A DNA stretch of 64,000 bases from Aquisphaera giovannonii (GCF_008087625.1 NZ_CP042997.1:3658001-3722000), one strand, 5' to 3'; shown: positions 24,170 through 33,242, counted from the first letter of the stretch. Translations and numbers: made by a program. The notes: generated by a model not told the origin, from the letters alone.

Positions 24170-24461
24170 GAGGGCGGGCGTCGATCCCGCGCTTCTCCGC
24201 ATGAGGGGCCGATCGCGGCGCGTCCACGAAGGAACAAATTTATATCGAACCGATCCCTGAATTCCCGATCCCCCTCTCGACTCGCCTTGACCGATTTCGC
24301 CCGCTCGATATAACTCGCGTCCATCCCTTCGAATCGGAACATCTCGCCCGGGCGGGTGGCCTCGGCCCCCGGCCCGCGCCGTCGATCTCTCACTTCGCCT
24401 TGAAGACATCACCGGCCAGGAAGGCCGGGCCCGGTCGGGTCATGGATGAGGAGCCTGCCTC

Positions 24462-25232
24462 GTGGCGACGCACAGGAAGAAGCGCTGGCCGCTGCTGAAG
24501 CGGATCGGGTACGTACTGGCGATGCTCGCCACCGGCGGGGCCGGCGCGGGGGGCTGGGCCTTCAAGGACCGGCCGATCCTCCGTGCCGTCTACGCCCGAC
24601 TCGTCGGCCGGGACGCCCAGTCCGAGAGTCCGGTCGGCGACATCAAGGATCGCTTGAAGCAGGCCGTCGTTGGCGCCATCGCGCCGGACGACCCGAGGAA
24701 GCCGGGCGTCTTCCGGGTGAAGATCGACGAGATCCAGCTCGACCCGAAGCTCTTCAAGCCGGGCCGCACGGTGGACATGCAGGCCCGGGTCGTCCGGATC
24801 GACGCCTCCGGCAAGGAGTCCATCGTCTGGGACAGCAAGGAATACGGCGAGAACCTCGCGGTCGTGGGCAAGGACGACCTCGTGGCGTCCTTCACCGTCC
24901 GGCCGTTCGAAATCCAGTGGGGCGCCGACGACGAGGTCGTCGTCCAGGTCTGGGACCGCAAGGGGGGCCTGTTCGACCGCCGCGAGCTCAAGATGGCGCT
25001 GCCGGAGCCGGGCAAGTTCCCCCTCGGTAGCGGGACCCACGCCCTGGAGGTGGTCGGGCGCAAGGTCGAGGCCCTGGAGTCGCCCCGGAACCGCATCGTC
25101 TTCCGGTCCGAGCGGCTCCGCGGCCTCGACGACCCGTCGGTCGTGCGGGCCCGGCGCAACTCGGACGACGCCCGCGTGTCCCGCGCCGCCGGCCCGCGCG
25201 ACGCGTCCGACCGGCCCATCATCATCAAGTAA
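24462..25232 (+). CDS. Membrane-anchored protein of unknown function
   Basis: A 256-residue protein I do not recognise. A basic start (MATHRKKRWPLLKR) leads into one hydrophobic segment (about 15-34), so it is anchored with the rest outside the cytoplasm. Residues 85-190 look like a beta-sandwich, with FRVKIDEIQLDPKLFKPGRTV and alternating hydrophobic strands resembling a C2-like or Ig-like fold. The C-terminus is Arg-rich. GTG 24462 is preceded by GATGAGGAG. The DUF3006 gene follows after 18 bases, suggesting co-transcription with it and the metallo-beta-lactamase gene. Confidence 0.65.
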   Translation: MATHRKKRWPLLKRIGYVLAMLATGGAGAGGWAFKDRPILRAVYARLVGRDAQSESPVGDIKDRLKQAVVGAIAPDDPRKPGVFRVKIDEIQLDPKLFKPGRTVDMQARVVRIDASGKESIVWDSKEYGENLAVVGKDDLVASFTVRPFEIQWGADDEVVVQVWDRKGGLFDRRELKMALPEPGKFPLGSGTHALEVVGRKVEALESPRNRIVFRSERLRGLDDPSVVRARRNSDDARVSRAAGPRDASDRPIIIK

Positions 25233-25250
25233 GCACAGGGAGATCTCCTC

Positions 25251-25496
25251 GTGCGAACCCTCCTCTCCCTCGACCGCTTCGAGGGCAAAGGCCGGTCGAT
25301 CGCCGTGCTCGTGATCGACGACGGCGAGCCGATCCACGTCCCCCGCTCCCTGCTCCCCGCCGACGCGAAGGCCGGCGACGTGCTCTCGCTCGCGATCGAG
25401 CGCGACGAGGCCGCCACGCGGAGGCTCGCCGACGACACGCGGGAGGTCCAGGCCGACCTCCGCGCGACCGATCCGGGAGGTGATATCAAGCTGTGA
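25251..25496 (+). CDS. DUF3006 small protein
   Basis: An 81-residue protein with the DUF3006 pattern: LDRFEGKGRSIAVLVIDDG, then IHVPRSLLP, then AKAGDVLSL. It is a predicted small beta-barrel-like domain of unknown function. GTG 25251 is the start. Its last four bases overlap the start of the metallo-beta-lactamase gene (GTGA). DUF3006 genes are often found next to ComEC-like metallo-beta-lactamases, so the pair is probably a functional unit. Confidence 0.8.
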   Translation: MRTLLSLDRFEGKGRSIAVLVIDDGEPIHVPRSLLPADAKAGDVLSLAIERDEAATRRLADDTREVQADLRATDPGGDIKL

Positions 25497-26488
25497 ACCC
25501 CTTCAAGCCGCTGCGATCCCTGGTCCTCTGCGGCCTCGCACTCGCGGCCGCCGCCGCGGGCTCGTCCGCCCGGGCCCAGGATCCCGCTCCGCCGTCGACG
25601 GCCCGGCTCCGGCCCATGGTCGTCGACTTCCTGGACGTCGGGCAGGGGGACTCGATCCTCGTCCGATCGCCGGAGGGGAAGGTTGCGCTCATCGACGCCG
25701 GCCCCACCCGCGACGAAGCCGCCAGGCTCCTCAAGGCGAAGGGGATCGAGTCGGTCGACATCGCGATCGTCACGCATCACCACCTGGACCACTACGGCGG
25801 CATGGAGAAGGTCATCCGCGAGTTCAAGCCGCGGTTCTTCATGGCGACGGGCTCGTCGCACACCACCAGGTCCTACCTGAAGCTCCTCGAGGCGGTGCGA
25901 GACGAGGGGATCACCTCCGTGGAGCCGACGGGCAAGCCGCGGCGCATCGAGCTCGGCTCGGTGATCCTCACGGTCTTCCCGCAGCCGGCTTACAGCGCCA
26001 AGGAGGAGAACGACAACTCCATCGGCATCCGGCTCCAGTACGGCGGCTTCTCGGTGGTGATGACCGGGGACAGCGAGGAGGGCGAGAGGGCCGCGTGGGT
26101 CTCCGGCAGCCCTGACTTGTTGCGCGAGAGTACGGTCCTCAAGCTCGCCCATCACGGCAGCCGCAACGGGACCGACCAGGAATGGCTGGACCTGATCCGC
26201 CCGGAGATCGCCGTGGCCAGCGTGGGCGAGGGGAACTCGTACGGGCATCCCCACGCGGAGGCGGTCTCGCTCCTGCGGCGCAACGGCATCCCGCTGCTGC
26301 GGACCGATCAGCGCGGGACGATCTCGATCATCAGCAACGGCGAGACCTGGAACCTGGTGAAGCCCGACCTGGCGAGCCGACGTGCCGGCCGCGCCCGGGC
26401 CGGCGGCCGCGTGGCCGCCTCGGGGAGGCAGAGCCGGACGGCCGCTCGCCCGGCGCGGACGGCCGGCGCCTCGACCGGGTGGCGTTGA
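25493..26488 (+). CDS. Secreted ComEC/Rec2-like metallo-beta-lactamase-fold protein
   Basis: Predicted metal-dependent hydrolase (nuclease or phosphodiesterase) resembling the C-terminal MBL domain of the competence protein ComEC, but without the channel part. A signal peptide (LVLCGLALAAAAAGSSARA) precedes FLDVGQGDSILVRSP, the family's opening motif. Metal ligands are in THHHLDHYGG, and later MTGDSEEGE and LAHHGSRNG match the remaining MBL motifs. The product is 331 residues with an Arg/Ala-rich tail. It starts at GTG 25493, overlapping the DUF3006 stop. An exported single-domain ComEC-like protein could act on extracellular DNA; that is inference. Confidence 0.85.
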   Translation: MNPFKPLRSLVLCGLALAAAAAGSSARAQDPAPPSTARLRPMVVDFLDVGQGDSILVRSPEGKVALIDAGPTRDEAARLLKAKGIESVDIAIVTHHHLDHYGGMEKVIREFKPRFFMATGSSHTTRSYLKLLEAVRDEGITSVEPTGKPRRIELGSVILTVFPQPAYSAKEENDNSIGIRLQYGGFSVVMTGDSEEGERAAWVSGSPDLLRESTVLKLAHHGSRNGTDQEWLDLIRPEIAVASVGEGNSYGHPHAEAVSLLRRNGIPLLRTDQRGTISIISNGETWNLVKPDLASRRAGRARAGGRVAASGRQSRTAARPARTAGASTGWR

Positions 26489-26637
26489 CCGGCCGTGCCG
26501 CGCCGACCGGCCCGGGGCGGCGGGGCGACGCTCGCATCCTCGCGTGATCGGCCTTTCCCGGACCGGGAAAGCCGGTATCATCCCGGCAGCCGAAGGGCGA
26601 CGAGCCCGTACCCCCCGAGCTCACCGAGGAGCCCTCG

Positions 26638-28332
26638 ATGACGCTGCCCATCCAGCCAGCCGCAGCCCGCCCCGCCGGCCATGCCCCGGGGAGCGGGCTG
26701 CTGCAGGACCCCGGCCAGTTCATCGACGTCTTCCTGGGCGGATTCCGCCGCGACCTGCTCTCCTTCTACCCCGGGTGCAGGCTCGACCGGGAGCCCGCTC
26801 TGCTCCTCGCCGGCGGGGCGGTCGCAGCCCCCCGGATCGCGGAGCATGGCGAGCTCTCCCTGGACTTCGCGATCGAGGAGGCCGGCGACGGGCCCGCGGA
26901 CTCCCTCCGCGTCTCCTTCTTCGGCGGCCACTACCGGATCACGCTCCCGCCCCACCGTTCCTTCTGGGCCCGCGATCGGGAATTCATCCGCGCCATGGGG
27001 CGCGTGATCGACCTCTACTTCCGGGCCCTCTTCCGCTCGTCCGAGATCTCGCTGCTCCAGTTGCGGCGGGGGATGCCCGAGGACCACTACGTGGCCGCGT
27101 CGGTGGACCCGGCCCCCTATGCCTCGCCGTCCCCGACCCCGGGCCGGATCGCCGAGGCCATCCTCACCCTGCGGACGATGGCCCTCTCGACCTACGAGAA
27201 CCGGCGCGTCGCGACCGGCGCCTTGATCCTGGCCTCCGGAATGCCATGCCCTCGCCGCCCCACCGGCGGGCCCTCGCAGGAGGCGCTGCGTTTCGGGGTC
27301 GAGATCACGGCCCTGAGGTCGCTGCACCGCCTCTGCGACGGCCGCCGCACGCTCTACCTGGTTGACGACCGGGGATTTTTGATCGACGTCGTGGACATCC
27401 GCCGGTGGGCCGTCGAGGAGGCCCTCGCCGGCGGCGATCGGCCGCTACGCCTCGCGGGAGGGCCCGCGGCCGGCTCGCCCCAGGAGCCTGCGGGCGACGT
27501 CGAGGCCCCGGCCCACGAGCCCCTCCTGCCGGTCCCCTGCCCGAGGGCCTATCGCTATCACGCCCTCGCCACCAGGGACACCGGCCACATCTGCCTGGTC
27601 CTCAGCCCCAATCAGGAGATCAAGGTGCTCGCCGGGGGCGTCCAGGCGTTCGTCTTCGCCCACGGGCGATGGCGCGTCCAGGATCCCGCCGGCAGCTTCG
27701 CCGGCTGGTCCCGCGCCGTGGACAACCCGGCGCTGGCCCGCACGCTCTTCCAGGCCGCCCTGGACCTCGCCGAGGAGCGGCAGGGGGGGCTGCTGGTCGT
27801 CGTGCACGACCCGGCCCAGGCCGTCGGCCGGCTGATCGCCGTCCAGGACCTGCTGGACGACCATCCCGCCCGGGGCGGCGATGACCTCCAGGACGAGGCC
27901 GAATCCCCCTCCCGGCCGTTCACCCTCTTCGGATGGACCGGGGAGCAGGACGCGGAACCCGCCGACGTCCAGCGGCCGAAGCGGGCGGGATCGCCGGGCC
28001 CGGGAGGGCCCCTCTCCAAGCGGTCGATCCATTACCTGGCCCAGGATGCCAACGTCGTCGCGCTCGACCCGGCCGTGCTCCGGGCCCTCGCGAGCATCGA
28101 CGGGGCCCTCGTCGCCGACGCGAGCGGGCGGCTCCTCGCCTTCGGCGCCATCCTCCGCCACGACGCCTGCGGCGTCGAGGGGGAAGACGGGGGCGACGCC
28201 ACGCCCGCGGTCGCGGAGGGGGCCCGCACGACCGCCGCGATCGTCGCCAGCCGATTCGGCCCCGTCCTCAAGGTCAGCGAGGACGGCATCATCTCGTGCT
28301 ACCTGGACGGCGCGAGGGTGTGGGACCTCTGA
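26638..28332 (+). CDS. Protein with degenerate DisA/diadenylate-cyclase-like C-terminal domain
   Basis: A 564-residue protein with no membrane span. The C-terminus (about 470-560) resembles the DAC domain of c-di-AMP synthases: the DGA motif at 488-490, a GARTTAA segment at 528-534 where active enzymes have GTRHRAA, and VSEDGIIS at 546-553 where they have VSEETG-x-IS. The His and second Arg of the RHR motif are missing, so cyclase activity is doubtful and a nucleotide-sensing role is more likely. A related-looking second region may lie around 310-400 (HICLVLSPNQEIKVL). The N-terminal 270 residues are unassigned. GAGGAGCCCTCG precedes the ATG. The relation to DAC is from motif order only. Confidence 0.6.
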   Translation: MTLPIQPAAARPAGHAPGSGLLQDPGQFIDVFLGGFRRDLLSFYPGCRLDREPALLLAGGAVAAPRIAEHGELSLDFAIEEAGDGPADSLRVSFFGGHYRITLPPHRSFWARDREFIRAMGRVIDLYFRALFRSSEISLLQLRRGMPEDHYVAASVDPAPYASPSPTPGRIAEAILTLRTMALSTYENRRVATGALILASGMPCPRRPTGGPSQEALRFGVEITALRSLHRLCDGRRTLYLVDDRGFLIDVVDIRRWAVEEALAGGDRPLRLAGGPAAGSPQEPAGDVEAPAHEPLLPVPCPRAYRYHALATRDTGHICLVLSPNQEIKVLAGGVQAFVFAHGRWRVQDPAGSFAGWSRAVDNPALARTLFQAALDLAEERQGGLLVVVHDPAQAVGRLIAVQDLLDDHPARGGDDLQDEAESPSRPFTLFGWTGEQDAEPADVQRPKRAGSPGPGGPLSKRSIHYLAQDANVVALDPAVLRALASIDGALVADASGRLLAFGAILRHDACGVEGEDGGDATPAVAEGARTTAAIVASRFGPVLKVSEDGIISCYLDGARVWDL

Positions 28333-28381
28333 TCGACGCGACGACCGGGCAGCGGCCGGCCGCCGGCCGGCGCGTGGCCGT

Positions 28382-28714
28382 TCACTTCACCTTCGCGCCG
28401 GGGACGCACTCGGGGTCGTCGGGCGTGAGGACCACCACCCTGTCCCCGGAGGTCGCGGCCAGGAGCATGCCGTTGCTCGCCTCGCCGCGGAGCATGGCCG
28501 GCGCGAGGTTGTTGACGATCACGATCCGCTTGCCGACGAGCTGCTCGGGCGTGTAGTGCTGGCGGATCCCCGCGACGATCTGCTTCTGCTCGTCGCCGAT
28601 GTCCACCTGGAGCAGGAGCAGCTTGTCCGCGTTCGGATGCGGTCGGGCTTCCACGACGCGGGCGACGCGGAGGTCCAGCTTGGCGAAGTCTTCGTAGTTG
28701 ATCGTCTCGGCCAT
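28382..28714 (-). CDS. tRNA-binding domain protein (MetRS beta/CsaA-like)
   Basis: A 110-residue OB-fold protein matching the C-terminal tRNA-binding domain of methionyl-tRNA synthetase as a free-standing chain. Typical elements are FAKLDLRVARVVEARPHPNAD, KLLLLQVDIG, IVAGI and a late SNGMLLAA. ATG 28714 was chosen because it begins right at the domain; GAAGGGCAATGAG lies upstream. It could bind tRNA in trans for MetRS or act as a CsaA-like protein. The neighbouring Mpo1-like gene lies 107 bases upstream on the same strand and is functionally unrelated. Confidence 0.85.
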   Translation of the reverse strand: MAETINYEDFAKLDLRVARVVEARPHPNADKLLLLQVDIGDEQKQIVAGIRQHYTPEQLVGKRIVIVNNLAPAMLRGEASNGMLLAATSGDRVVVLTPDDPECVPGAKVK

Positions 28715-28821
28715 CTCATTGCCCTTCGCAGCAGCGGTCAAGTCAAGCAAGGAGCGGATCATCCCCCGCTCGACGGGGAATCCCCGGGGCGATTCCGGGA
28801 TGGGATTCTTCGAAGTCGGCC

Positions 28822-29157
28822 TCAGCGGGCGGGCGGGCCCGCCAGGGCGTCCCGGACGCCCCGGGCCATCTGGCAGATCACGGCCCAGGCCATCACGAAC
28901 GGCGTCGTCGGGTGGCGGAAGACCGTGGGCAGGTTCCGCTCGAACGCGAAATGGCCCGTCCACATGATCCCGTAGGAGAGGCAGAAGAGCCCCAGCGACC
29001 ACCACGGCCGGAACGGCACCAGGACGACCGCCAGGGCCATGATCGGCCAGCCCACCCCCACGTGGAGGACGTGGTTCACGGGATGGCGGTGATCCTCGCG
29101 ATACTTCGCCACCAATCGATCCCAGCGCGAGGCCGCCGGGGCGGACGCTTCACTCAT
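28822..29157 (-). CDS. Mpo1-like / DUF962 membrane protein
   Basis: A 111-residue protein of the DUF962 (yeast Mpo1-like) family. HRHPVNHVLHVGVGWPIM matches the family's His-containing start, followed by about three hydrophobic segments and a late GHFAFERNLPTVF motif with conserved His and Glu. Yeast Mpo1 is an iron-dependent fatty-acid alpha-dioxygenase, but function of bacterial members is not established. It ends 37 bases after (in map terms, starts before) the cytochrome gene on the same strand and may be co-transcribed with it. Confidence 0.8.
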   Translation of the reverse strand: MSEASAPAASRWDRLVAKYREDHRHPVNHVLHVGVGWPIMALAVVLVPFRPWWSLGLFCLSYGIMWTGHFAFERNLPTVFRHPTTPFVMAWAVICQMARGVRDALAGPPAR

Positions 29158-29194
29158 CGGCGAGTCCTGCTGAGGGGAGCCCCGGGGCCGCGGC

Positions 29195-30820
29195 TCACTT
29201 CTCCGCCCCGGCGTCGGCGGGCTTCCGGGCCACCCTGGGGGAGATGCCCTGGTGGACCTTCGGGTCCTTGTACTCGTCCAGGCCCTTGTGCACGATCTGG
29301 CCGTAGTAGGTCGCGAAGTTGAACTTCGGCGAGTTGTCCTCGTCGTGGCAGCGGATGCACATGCGGCCCTTGTCCGCCTGCTCGGCCGTCAACTTCATGG
29401 GGGCCCGCGCGGCCAGGTCGTCGGGCTTGACGATGTGCCTCGAGCCGGGCCCGTGGCAGTTCTCGCACTGGTTCCCCTTCAGGTACGCCGTCGCGGCCTC
29501 GGAGCGCCAGCCGGAGTTGTACTCGAAGCCCGTCGTGTGGCAGCTGATGCACTCGGCGTCGAAGGTCGTGTTCGGCTTCGGGTCCTTCTCCAGCGAGGCG
29601 AAGGCCTGGGCGTGCTTGGTGGTCGCCCAGCGGGCGTAGGTGTTCGGGTGGCACTGCTTGCACGTCTCGGCCCCGACGAACGTGGCCCCGGCCGAGCCCC
29701 CGGTGTAGTCGTGGCGGGGGAAGGCCTCGACCGTGCCGGCGGCCTTGAGCATGCTCCGGTACTCGTCCTCGATCACCTTCTTCACGGCCGTCCCCGGCCC
29801 GTCGAACCGGCTGTTCAGCGAGACGAGGTAGAACCGCATCTTCTGGTCCCCGTCGGAGAAGAATCCGACCGCCCCGACCGACTTGCCCCGCCGGCCGACC
29901 TGGACCAGCATCGTCTTGCCGCCGTTGAGCATGAGCGGGTCCCGGTCCACCGGGTCGGCGAACTGGGAGGTCGAGACCACCACGTCGAACCCGGGGTACG
30001 ACGTCGCCAGCCGCTTGGCCAGCTCCGGGGGCCCCTGGACCATGAGGACCTGGTAATCGCTCTTCGGCTCCATCTCCGCGAGCACCGGGCCCAGGGAGTC
30101 GTCGGGCCGCTTGATCGAGGCGAGCAGCTCGCCCTTGTCGGGGTCGTTCAGCTTCTGGAGCAGCTCCGGGTCGATGACCGACGTGACGCCGAGCTTCACC
30201 GAGCCGGCCGGGATGATCCGGCTCGCCTCGATCTTCGACTCGAAGCCCGCGCCCGGCTGGACGTTGGCCACCACGATCCGGGCCGGGTCGGCCAGGTTGT
30301 TCATGAGCTGGCCGAGCGCCTCCATCACGCCGATCTTGAGGTCCTCGGCGCTGAGCGCGATCGCGTCGTACTTGAGCGTGGAGAGCGCCTTGAGGGCGAT
30401 CCCGTACTTGATCTTCGCCTGCTCGAACCCCCCGCGTGCCGCGGCCGGGTCCTTGATCAGGGTCCCCAGGTCGATGAGCGCCACCTGGCCGTATTGCGAC
30501 CGCAGGCGATCGACGAAATCCAGCCGGCGGATGAGCCCGCCGACCTGCCCCTGGGTGCAGCCGCAGGGCTCCAGGTAGCCGTCCATCTCCCCCGAGATGA
30601 CGAGCAAGCCGTCCGGCCTCGGCCAATTGGCGAGGAGCCTCCCCGACTTGGACCCGTTGTCGCCGCCGCCCGCCTGGGCGGCCGAGGGGGGCGCGGCCGG
30701 GCCCTGGGGCGCCGCGACCGTCCCCGGCGCATCGGGCTTCGAGCACGCCGGGAGGGCGAGCCCGATCCCGACCACGAAGAGGCCCAGGCACGTACGGCGC
30801 GAGGTGGCTGGCGACATCAT
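29195..30820 (-). CDS. Lipoprotein: metallophosphatase-like domain fused to tetraheme cytochrome c
   Basis: A 541-residue exported lipoprotein with a lipobox ending at Cys26 (LALPAC). Residues 65-350 resemble 5'-nucleotidase/metallophosphatase-type proteins, including the GYLEPCGC element (81-88) seen in related cytochrome-linked proteins. The C-terminal third has four c-type heme sites of the cytochrome c554 type: CKQCH at 387-391, CISCH at 424-428, CENCH at 452-456 and CIRCH at 488-492, with extra His residues that could be second ligands. It is probably an electron carrier or redox enzyme on the outer face of the membrane. The phosphatase assignment is the weaker part because metal ligands are not clearly conserved. 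Confidence 0.8.
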   Translation of the reverse strand: MMSPATSRRTCLGLFVVGIGLALPACSKPDAPGTVAAPQGPAAPPSAAQAGGGDNGSKSGRLLANWPRPDGLLVISGEMDGYLEPCGCTQGQVGGLIRRLDFVDRLRSQYGQVALIDLGTLIKDPAAARGGFEQAKIKYGIALKALSTLKYDAIALSAEDLKIGVMEALGQLMNNLADPARIVVANVQPGAGFESKIEASRIIPAGSVKLGVTSVIDPELLQKLNDPDKGELLASIKRPDDSLGPVLAEMEPKSDYQVLMVQGPPELAKRLATSYPGFDVVVSTSQFADPVDRDPLMLNGGKTMLVQVGRRGKSVGAVGFFSDGDQKMRFYLVSLNSRFDGPGTAVKKVIEDEYRSMLKAAGTVEAFPRHDYTGGSAGATFVGAETCKQCHPNTYARWATTKHAQAFASLEKDPKPNTTFDAECISCHTTGFEYNSGWRSEAATAYLKGNQCENCHGPGSRHIVKPDDLAARAPMKLTAEQADKGRMCIRCHDEDNSPKFNFATYYGQIVHKGLDEYKDPKVHQGISPRVARKPADAGAEK

Positions 30821-31068
30821 GATCCCTTCTGAAGCGGTCCGAGGGCCGGGCGAGCACGGGCGCCCGGTTCGTCGGGCGGGGGTCCTTCCGCCGACGCCAC
30901 TCTATCGACACCGCCCGCCGCGGTTAAGGCCAATCGGGGCCCGCCGGAGGGCCGATCCCGCCCGGCAAACCGGCGCGGGGCCGAGGCGGGACATGGGGCC
31001 GGCGGCCCGGCGGCCGTTCGACGGTCCGGGCCGTCCTCCCGGCCGCCCCGGGGCGACCCGTCCCCGGA

Positions 31069-32175
31069 TCAGCCCGCCCCGACGACGATGCTCACCGGCA
31101 CCTTGACCTCGGTGTTCCCGGGCAGGTCCGTCTTGAGGATGATCGCGTCGTCGACGATGCCCGGCGGGAGGCCGGGCGGGGCGGTGACCGTCATCCGGTA
31201 GCGGCCCATGGCGCCCGGACCATCGTTGGGGACGATCTCCACGTCCACCTTCTCCGGCTTGTGGGCGACGGTGAAGGTGGTGGTCCGGCCGCCCCGCACG
31301 AGGAGCTGGACCTGCGAGCGCAGGTCGCCCTTGCCGTCCAGCGACATCATCCTCAGCCGGGTCGGCACCACGCTCACCGGCCCGGTCGCCGTGCCCGCCA
31401 GGGTCAGGTTCATCCGGGGCGCGTCCGGGTGGTCGGTCTCCACGATCAGCTCCTCCCGGAAATCGCCCTGGCCGATCCCCGGCTTGATGTCCATCTTGAG
31501 CCGGTACCCCCCCTTCGTCTTGAGCTGCTTCTGCTCATCCTCCGTGAGGGGGATGACCTTGGGCTCGATCAGGTCCGGGCGGGAGCTCGTGATCTTGCCG
31601 ATCTTGAAATCGGGCCGGTTGGGCGAGAAGAAGGCCATGGAGACCTCGGACGGCTTGTCGGTCGCGATCGAGCCCACCGAGACGACGCCTTCGACCGGCT
31701 GCGGGAGGACCATCACCGGGGCGCTCACCATGCCGTGGATCAGCAGCTTGAACTGGGGCCGGCTCGGGTCGTTGGTGGAGAGCGTCACGTCCTTGCCGAA
31801 CTCGCCGATCTGGTCCTTCGTCTTCCACTCGACCTCGATCTCCGTGGACGCGCCGGGCTTGACCGTCTCCTTCGTGTTCTGGTCCTTGAGCTTGGCGACC
31901 GTGCACATGCAGCTCGAGCCGCTCAGGAACAGGTCGAGGTCGCCCTCGCCCTCGTTCTTGACGACCCACTTGTGCGTGCTCACCTTCTGGGTGGCCATGT
32001 CGCCGAACTCGTGCGTGAGCGGGCCCTCGATGACCAGCTTGGGCTGCGGGCCCTTGGTGCGGTTGACGGCCGGGAGGTCCCAGTCCGCGCCCGAGCTTCC
32101 CGCGAACTGAGAGACCAACGTACCCACCGCGGCCAGGACGACCACGGCCACGCTCAGGATGACCCACCGCAACAT
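31069..32175 (-). CDS. DUF1573 family envelope protein
   Basis: A 368-residue protein starting at ATG 32175, which has GGAG upstream and begins with one hydrophobic signal/anchor helix (MLRWVILSVAVVVLAAVG). The region around residues 45-150 matches DUF1573: EGPLTHEFGDM, then KWVVKNEGEGDL, then GSSCMCTVAKL, then EVEWKTKDQIG, ending in a STNDP element. The beta-sandwich unit appears to recur further on (TDHPDAPRMNLTLAG). DUF1573 proteins are common in planctomycetes and Bacteroidetes and their role is unknown. It sits 248 bases from the cytochrome gene on the same strand. Confidence 0.85.
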   Translation of the reverse strand: MLRWVILSVAVVVLAAVGTLVSQFAGSSGADWDLPAVNRTKGPQPKLVIEGPLTHEFGDMATQKVSTHKWVVKNEGEGDLDLFLSGSSCMCTVAKLKDQNTKETVKPGASTEIEVEWKTKDQIGEFGKDVTLSTNDPSRPQFKLLIHGMVSAPVMVLPQPVEGVVSVGSIATDKPSEVSMAFFSPNRPDFKIGKITSSRPDLIEPKVIPLTEDEQKQLKTKGGYRLKMDIKPGIGQGDFREELIVETDHPDAPRMNLTLAGTATGPVSVVPTRLRMMSLDGKGDLRSQVQLLVRGGRTTTFTVAHKPEKVDVEIVPNDGPGAMGRYRMTVTAPPGLPPGIVDDAIILKTDLPGNTEVKVPVSIVVGAG

Positions 32176-32387
32176 GATGTAGGAGACTCCGGTTGGCTGA
32201 CCGATCGACGAAAGATGCGATGAGGAGAAGGCCGACCCGGCGAGGCCCGGTCCCGGAGGCGTGACCGCGGCCGTCGAGGGCGACGGAGGCGGGACGGCAA
32301 CCGTCGCCCAGCCGTGATTCGCTACGATCCCCGGCGCCGGGAGGTTCGAATTTCTCACTCGATCTTAGATTTGCCGCGCCTCCAGGG

Positions 32388-33242
32388 TCAAGCCGGGCCG
32401 CGGCCCTCGGGCCGGCGCGCCGCGAGGTTGATGCCGTGGCCCTGGCCCTCGTGATAGAAGGCCTGGCCCGCCGACAGGTCCTCGATCTCCACGAGGCCCG
32501 CGGCGGCGAACCATCCGCGGACCTCGTCCGCGGTGTGCCTCGACAGGAAGCCGGGCGCATACCAGTCCAGCGTGTCGCAGACGCGGACCTCGGGATCCGG
32601 GTGCATCGACACTCCGATCGTCGCGAGGTGGAGCGCGACGCCGGCCCGCTGGACGAGCCGGGATCGGCTGGCCATCAGCCGCCTCTTCCAGCCGCCGATC
32701 GGCGCGGAGGCCTTCGCCATCGCCAGCAGCAGGCCCAGCGGGAGCCGTCGCGAGAGCGATCGGTGCAGGTCCATGATCCGCTCGACGGCCGGCCGCTCCT
32801 TGCGGTAGATCCAGATCGCGATCCGCCCGCCGGGCTTCAGCAGCCTCGCCAGGCCGAGGAACGCGGCGCGGGGGTCCGGCGTGTGGTCGATGACCCCGAT
32901 CGAGTAGACGTGATCGAACGACCCCGGCGCGAAGGGGAGCCGGAGCAGGTCGCCCCGGACGATCGCCACGCCGGGGAGGTCGCCCGTCAGGTCGCGCGCC
33001 GCCCTAACCGCGTCGCTGAGGTCCACGCCGACGACGATCCGCGGGCCGAGCTCGGCGGCCATGCGGACGTATCGTCCCATCCCGCAGCCGGCGTCCAGCA
33101 CCGCCTTGCCGGCCAGGTCCCCGGCGGTGAGGCCCGTCCGGTTGCGAAAAGTGGCCCGGTCCTCGTCGGGGCGGAGGATCCGGAAGCGGTTCCACTGGAG
33201 GCCGTATGTGGACTTGGTCCGGGCCTGGTCGGCGACGGTCAT
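32388..33242 (-). CDS. Class I SAM-dependent methyltransferase
   Basis: Transfers a methyl group from S-adenosylmethionine; the acceptor is unknown. Motif I is VLDAGCGMGRYV, followed by VVGVDLSDAV, the acidic-loop region VRGDLLRLPF, and VYSIGVIDHTPDP, all typical of UbiE/type-11 methyltransferases. The 284-residue product starts at ATG 33242, where homology begins; a longer frame exists upstream. Its position at the edge of the polysaccharide region could suggest a role in sugar or lipid modification, but it is separated from that region by a nitroreductase gene on the other strand. Confidence 0.85.
   Translation of the reverse strand: MTVADQARTKSTYGLQWNRFRILRPDEDRATFRNRTGLTAGDLAGKAVLDAGCGMGRYVRMAAELGPRIVVGVDLSDAVRAARDLTGDLPGVAIVRGDLLRLPFAPGSFDHVYSIGVIDHTPDPRAAFLGLARLLKPGGRIAIWIYRKERPAVERIMDLHRSLSRRLPLGLLLAMAKASAPIGGWKRRLMASRSRLVQRAGVALHLATIGVSMHPDPEVRVCDTLDWYAPGFLSRHTADEVRGWFAAAGLVEIEDLSAGQAFYHEGQGHGINLAARRPEGRGPA

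Larger units (their letters stand above)
24075..24461. other. Non-coding gap between the GH127 gene and the small membrane protein gene
   Basis: This 387-base gap has noticeably lower GC than its surroundings, holds the possible terminator and the inverted repeat listed separately, and shows no convincing gene. GATGAGGAG near 24446-24454 belongs to the start of the next gene. Confidence 0.5.

Noticed and set aside
24590-26581. Open minus-strand frame of 663 codons over the anchored protein, DUF3006 and MBL genes
   Set aside because: The plus-strand genes have known families and ribosome-binding sites; the antisense text shows no motifs.
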